7,084 bases of DNA from CAYVLI01 sp964452105 [NCBI: uncultured Nitrospinota bacterium] (lineage in GTDB: Bacteria; JAUXIQ01), in assembly GCA_964452105.1 (NCBI GenBank), contig CAYVLI010000127.1, positions 1 through 7,084 on the forward strand, read 5' to 3'. Shown here one piece after another: positions 5,212-7,084 of the stretch (the stretch's first letter is position 1; each line of letters opens with the position of its first letter). The position numbers and the translations under genes were made by a program. Below the pieces are notes generated by a model that was not told the origin of the DNA, did no database searches, and saw only the letters and a list, made by a program, of their open reading frames with translations.

Positions 5212-6582
5212 ATGAACATCAATCCCCAGATTTTCAGGGAATACGACATCCGCGGGGTGGTGGATAAAGACCTTACCAGAGAGACTGCCAGGCAGATAGG
5301 TCTCGGCTTCGGCACATATATGCGAAGGTCGGGTCTCAAACGTATTGCACTGGGAAGGGACTGCAGGAAAAGCTCCCCCTGGCTCTGGGACGCGCTTAAA
5401 GACGGCCTGATTTCTACAGGATGCGACGTTCTGGACGTGGGTATGGTGACCACCCCTCTCCTCTATTTCTCGCTTCACACTGCCGGAGTAGAGGGTGGAG
5501 TTATGATCACTGGCAGCCACAACCCCCCCGATTACAACGGTTTCAAGCTGTGCAAGGGAATCGATTCCCTGTACGGCGAAGACATACAAAGAGTCAGGGA
5601 AATCATAGAAGAACAGAATTACGAGAAGGGGCAAGGGACCTCTGAGAACGAGGAATTAGTGGCTCCTTATATGAAATATATAACCGACCACCTGAAGCTC
5701 AGCAGGCCCGTGAAAGTGGCCGTAGACTGCGGAAACGGCATGGCCGGTATAGTGGCCCCTCAGCTTTTTAGAAAACTGGGATGCCAGGTGGTCGAACTTT
5801 ACAGCGAGCCGGACGGGAATTTTCCCAATCACCATCCCGACCCCACCGTCCCTGAATATTTAGTGGACCTTATAAATGCCGTCTGCGAGAATGCCGTCGA
5901 AGTCGGAATAGCCTTCGACGGCGATGCGGACAGAATAGGCGTGCTGGACCACCAAGGGAAGATAATCTGGGGTGACAAGCTGCTGCTGCTCCTGAGCAGG
6001 GACCTCCTGAAGAAAAAGCCGGGGGCGAAAGTAATCTTCGATGTGAAATGTTCTCAGACCCTCGAGGAAGACATAAAAAAGCATGGCGGCGTTCCCATAA
6101 TGTGGAAAAGCGGACATTCACTGGTGAAGGCCAGGATGCGTGAAGAGAAAGCCTTGCTGGCCGGTGAAATGAGCGGCCATGTCTTCATAGCTGATGATTA
6201 CTTCGGGTACGACGACGCAGTCTATTCGGCATGCCGAGTGCTGCGCATGCTCTCGGAATCCGATACTAACATCTCAGAAATGCTGGCTGATGTACCTGAA
6301 ACTTTCTCGACCCCCGAAATAAGGATCGATTGCCCGGATGAGATAAAATTCGACCTGGTCAAAAAGATATCAGCGTATTTCAAGAAGAAATTCAAGACTA
6401 TAGATATCGATGGGGTGCGCATCATCTTCGAAGGCGGCTGGGGCCTCATCCGCGCCTCCAACACCCAGCCCGTTCTCGTTCTCAGATTCGAATCGACAAG
6501 CGAAAAAGGGCTGAAAGACATTCAAGAAATAGTTTACGGTTATCTCCAAAGCTTTCCTGAACTGAAGGACTCCATCCCCTGA
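5212..6582 (+). CDS. algC: Phosphomannomutase/phosphoglucomutase, AlgC type
   Basis: This enzyme interconverts the 6-phosphate and 1-phosphate of mannose and glucose, supplying GDP-mannose and UDP-glucose routes to surface polysaccharide. The 456 residues carry every active-site block of the alpha-D-phosphohexomutases: REYDIRG (9-15), phosphoserine loop TGSHNP with S102 (100-105), K112, metal loop DGDADR (236-241), H302 in SGH, sugar loop GEMSGH (318-323) and phosphate loop RASNT (414-418). Spacing matches Pseudomonas aeruginosa AlgC as I know it (S108, D242, E325 there; a constant offset of six), which points to dual mannose/glucose use instead of a strict GlmM. The frame opens at 5125, but the 29 extra residues lie across the likely promoter and look unlike the family, so I choose the ATG at 5212. 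Its Shine-Dalgarno is weak (AAAAAAGAA). No terminator follows, and the next gene starts 56 bases on, so co-transcription is likely. Confidence 0.93.
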   Translation: MNINPQIFREYDIRGVVDKDLTRETARQIGLGFGTYMRRSGLKRIALGRDCRKSSPWLWDALKDGLISTGCDVLDVGMVTTPLLYFSLHTAGVEGGVMITGSHNPPDYNGFKLCKGIDSLYGEDIQRVREIIEEQNYEKGQGTSENEELVAPYMKYITDHLKLSRPVKVAVDCGNGMAGIVAPQLFRKLGCQVVELYSEPDGNFPNHHPDPTVPEYLVDLINAVCENAVEVGIAFDGDADRIGVLDHQGKIIWGDKLLLLLSRDLLKKKPGAKVIFDVKCSQTLEEDIKKHGGVPIMWKSGHSLVKARMREEKALLAGEMSGHVFIADDYFGYDDAVYSACRVLRMLSESDTNISEMLADVPETFSTPEIRIDCPDEIKFDLVKKISAYFKKKFKTIDIDGVRIIFEGGWGLIRASNTQPVLVLRFESTSEKGLKDIQEIVYGYLQSFPELKDSIP

Positions 6583-6626
6583 GAACCGGATTTAACGCAT
6601 AACAAAAAATTTCTCCCGCTAAGTTA

Positions 6627-6634
6627 AAGGAAGG
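6627..6634 (+). promoter_or_regulatory. Ribosome binding site fixing the GTG start of the YqaA-like gene
   Basis: AAGGAAGG ends four bases before the GTG at 6639-6641. An ATG overlaps this GTG two bases earlier (6637) but is in another frame that does not give the membrane protein. The strong site makes the GTG start well supported. Confidence 0.75.
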
Positions 6635-6638
6635 TGAT

Positions 6639-7084
6639 GTGCTCAAAAGGTTGTACGACTGGGTTCTGCACTGGGCCGAAACTCCTTACGGTTTGTTGGC
6701 GCTCCTCTTGCTCGCCTTCAGCGAATCGTCTTTCTTTCCGATACCTCCAGACGTTCTCCTGATCGCTCTGGCCATATCCATCCCGAGCAAGTCTCTGAAG
6801 TATGCCCTTATCTGCACCGTAGGCAGCATCCTTGGAGGGGCCTTCGGTTATTTCCTCGGCCTGGAACTTATGGAACCGATAGGCCTGCCTATAATCAACT
6901 TCTACGGACTGGCTGAAAAATTCAAGATACTGGAAGTTTGTTATCACCGTTACGATATATGGGTGGTAGCCACAGCAGGTTTCACCATATTACCCTACAA
7001 GCTTATAACAATTACGGCTGGCGCGGTAAAGCTGGATTTCAGCAATTTTATGTTAGCCTCAGCCGCCAGCAGGGCGGCCAGGTT
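6639..7084 (+). CDS. YqaA-type inner-membrane protein of the DedA/SNARE-associated superfamily, N-terminal 148 codons (runs off the right edge)
   Basis: The frame from the GTG gives a membrane protein matching the YqaA branch: opening LKRLYDWVLHWAETPYGLLAL, the conserved FSESSFFPIPPD (27-38), LICTVGSILGGAFGYFLG (57-74), PIINFYGLAEKF (84-95), GFTILPYKLITITAGA (114-129) and SRAAR at the edge (144-148). Hydrophobic segments lie at about 18-28, 38-48, 55-75 and 107-118. E29, D38, R145 and R148 are in the style of the acidic and arginine residues needed by DedA proteins such as YqjA. DedA-superfamily proteins act in membrane homeostasis, some as lipid carriers or flippases; the job of YqaA itself is not settled. 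The family motif is usually GFTPIPYK; here the first proline is isoleucine. About 50 residues should be missing at the right. It probably shares the transcript of the algC gene. Confidence 0.88.
   Translation, partial: MLKRLYDWVLHWAETPYGLLALLLLAFSESSFFPIPPDVLLIALAISIPSKSLKYALICTVGSILGGAFGYFLGLELMEPIGLPIINFYGLAEKFKILEVCYHRYDIWVVATAGFTILPYKLITITAGAVKLDFSNFMLASAASRAAR

Noticed and set aside
5194-5634. Minus-strand open frame of 146 codons
   Set aside because: It lies wholly antisense to the 5' end of the AlgC-type gene, has no recognisable domain or ribosome binding site, and is explained by the codon bias of the real gene.
6624-6947. Minus-strand open frame of 107 codons
   Set aside because: It is antisense to the YqaA-type gene, which has a strong ribosome binding site and clear family motifs; the antisense product is not recognisable.

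Overview
This is an ordinary-looking chromosomal segment from a Gram-negative (two-membrane) bacterium. The gene order is plsC-like, DUF721/dciA-like, TPR protein, LolB-like lipoprotein, ispE, spoVG. The TPR-lolB-ispE core resembles the arrangement known from many Proteobacteria. The spoVG next to ispE resembles Firmicutes and deltaproteobacterial (Desulfobacterota-like) genomes. My best guess is a deltaproteobacterium or a neighbouring phylum. This rests on gene order and protein style only and is not firm.

Layout. A block on the minus strand runs leftwards from about 5040 to the left edge. It holds a PlsC-type acyltransferase (4314-4982), a DUF721/DciA-like protein (3713-4201), a secreted or anchored protein with about 15 TPR repeats (1932-3716), an outer-membrane lipoprotein of LolB/DUF4292 style (1114-1935), 4-diphosphocytidyl-2-C-methyl-D-erythritol kinase IspE (130-1017), and the first 18 codons of SpoVG (1-55). 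The dciA/TPR and TPR/lolB junctions are 4-base ATGA overlaps, so these three genes are almost certainly co-transcribed and translationally coupled. On the plus strand, running right from about 5130, are an AlgC-type phosphomannomutase/phosphoglucomutase (5212-6582) and the first 148 codons of a YqaA-type DedA-superfamily membrane protein (6639-7084, GTG start).

Regulation. The region between plsC and algC (4983-5211) carries two good back-to-back sigma-70 promoters, one for each direction. The algC promoter lies so close to the upstream ATG at 5125 that the real algC start must be the ATG at 5212. A second, internal leftward promoter probably lies in the plsC-dciA gap. It is overlapped by a 16-base dyad of form CTGT-N8-ACAG, which has the shape of the LexA operator known from gamma- and betaproteobacteria. 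The lolB-ispE gap holds tandem GC-rich hairpins and a weak terminator-like stem, so ispE output may be separated from the genes before it.

Together the genes are about building the cell: phospholipid synthesis (PlsC), outer-membrane lipoprotein handling (LolB-like), isoprenoid precursors (IspE), sugar-nucleotide precursors for surface polysaccharide (AlgC-type), membrane upkeep (YqaA) and, in the midst of them, a likely replicative-helicase loader (DciA). I see no mobile element, CRISPR array, RNA gene or defence system, and no convincing new system. The most interesting item is the LexA-like dyad at the dciA promoter.
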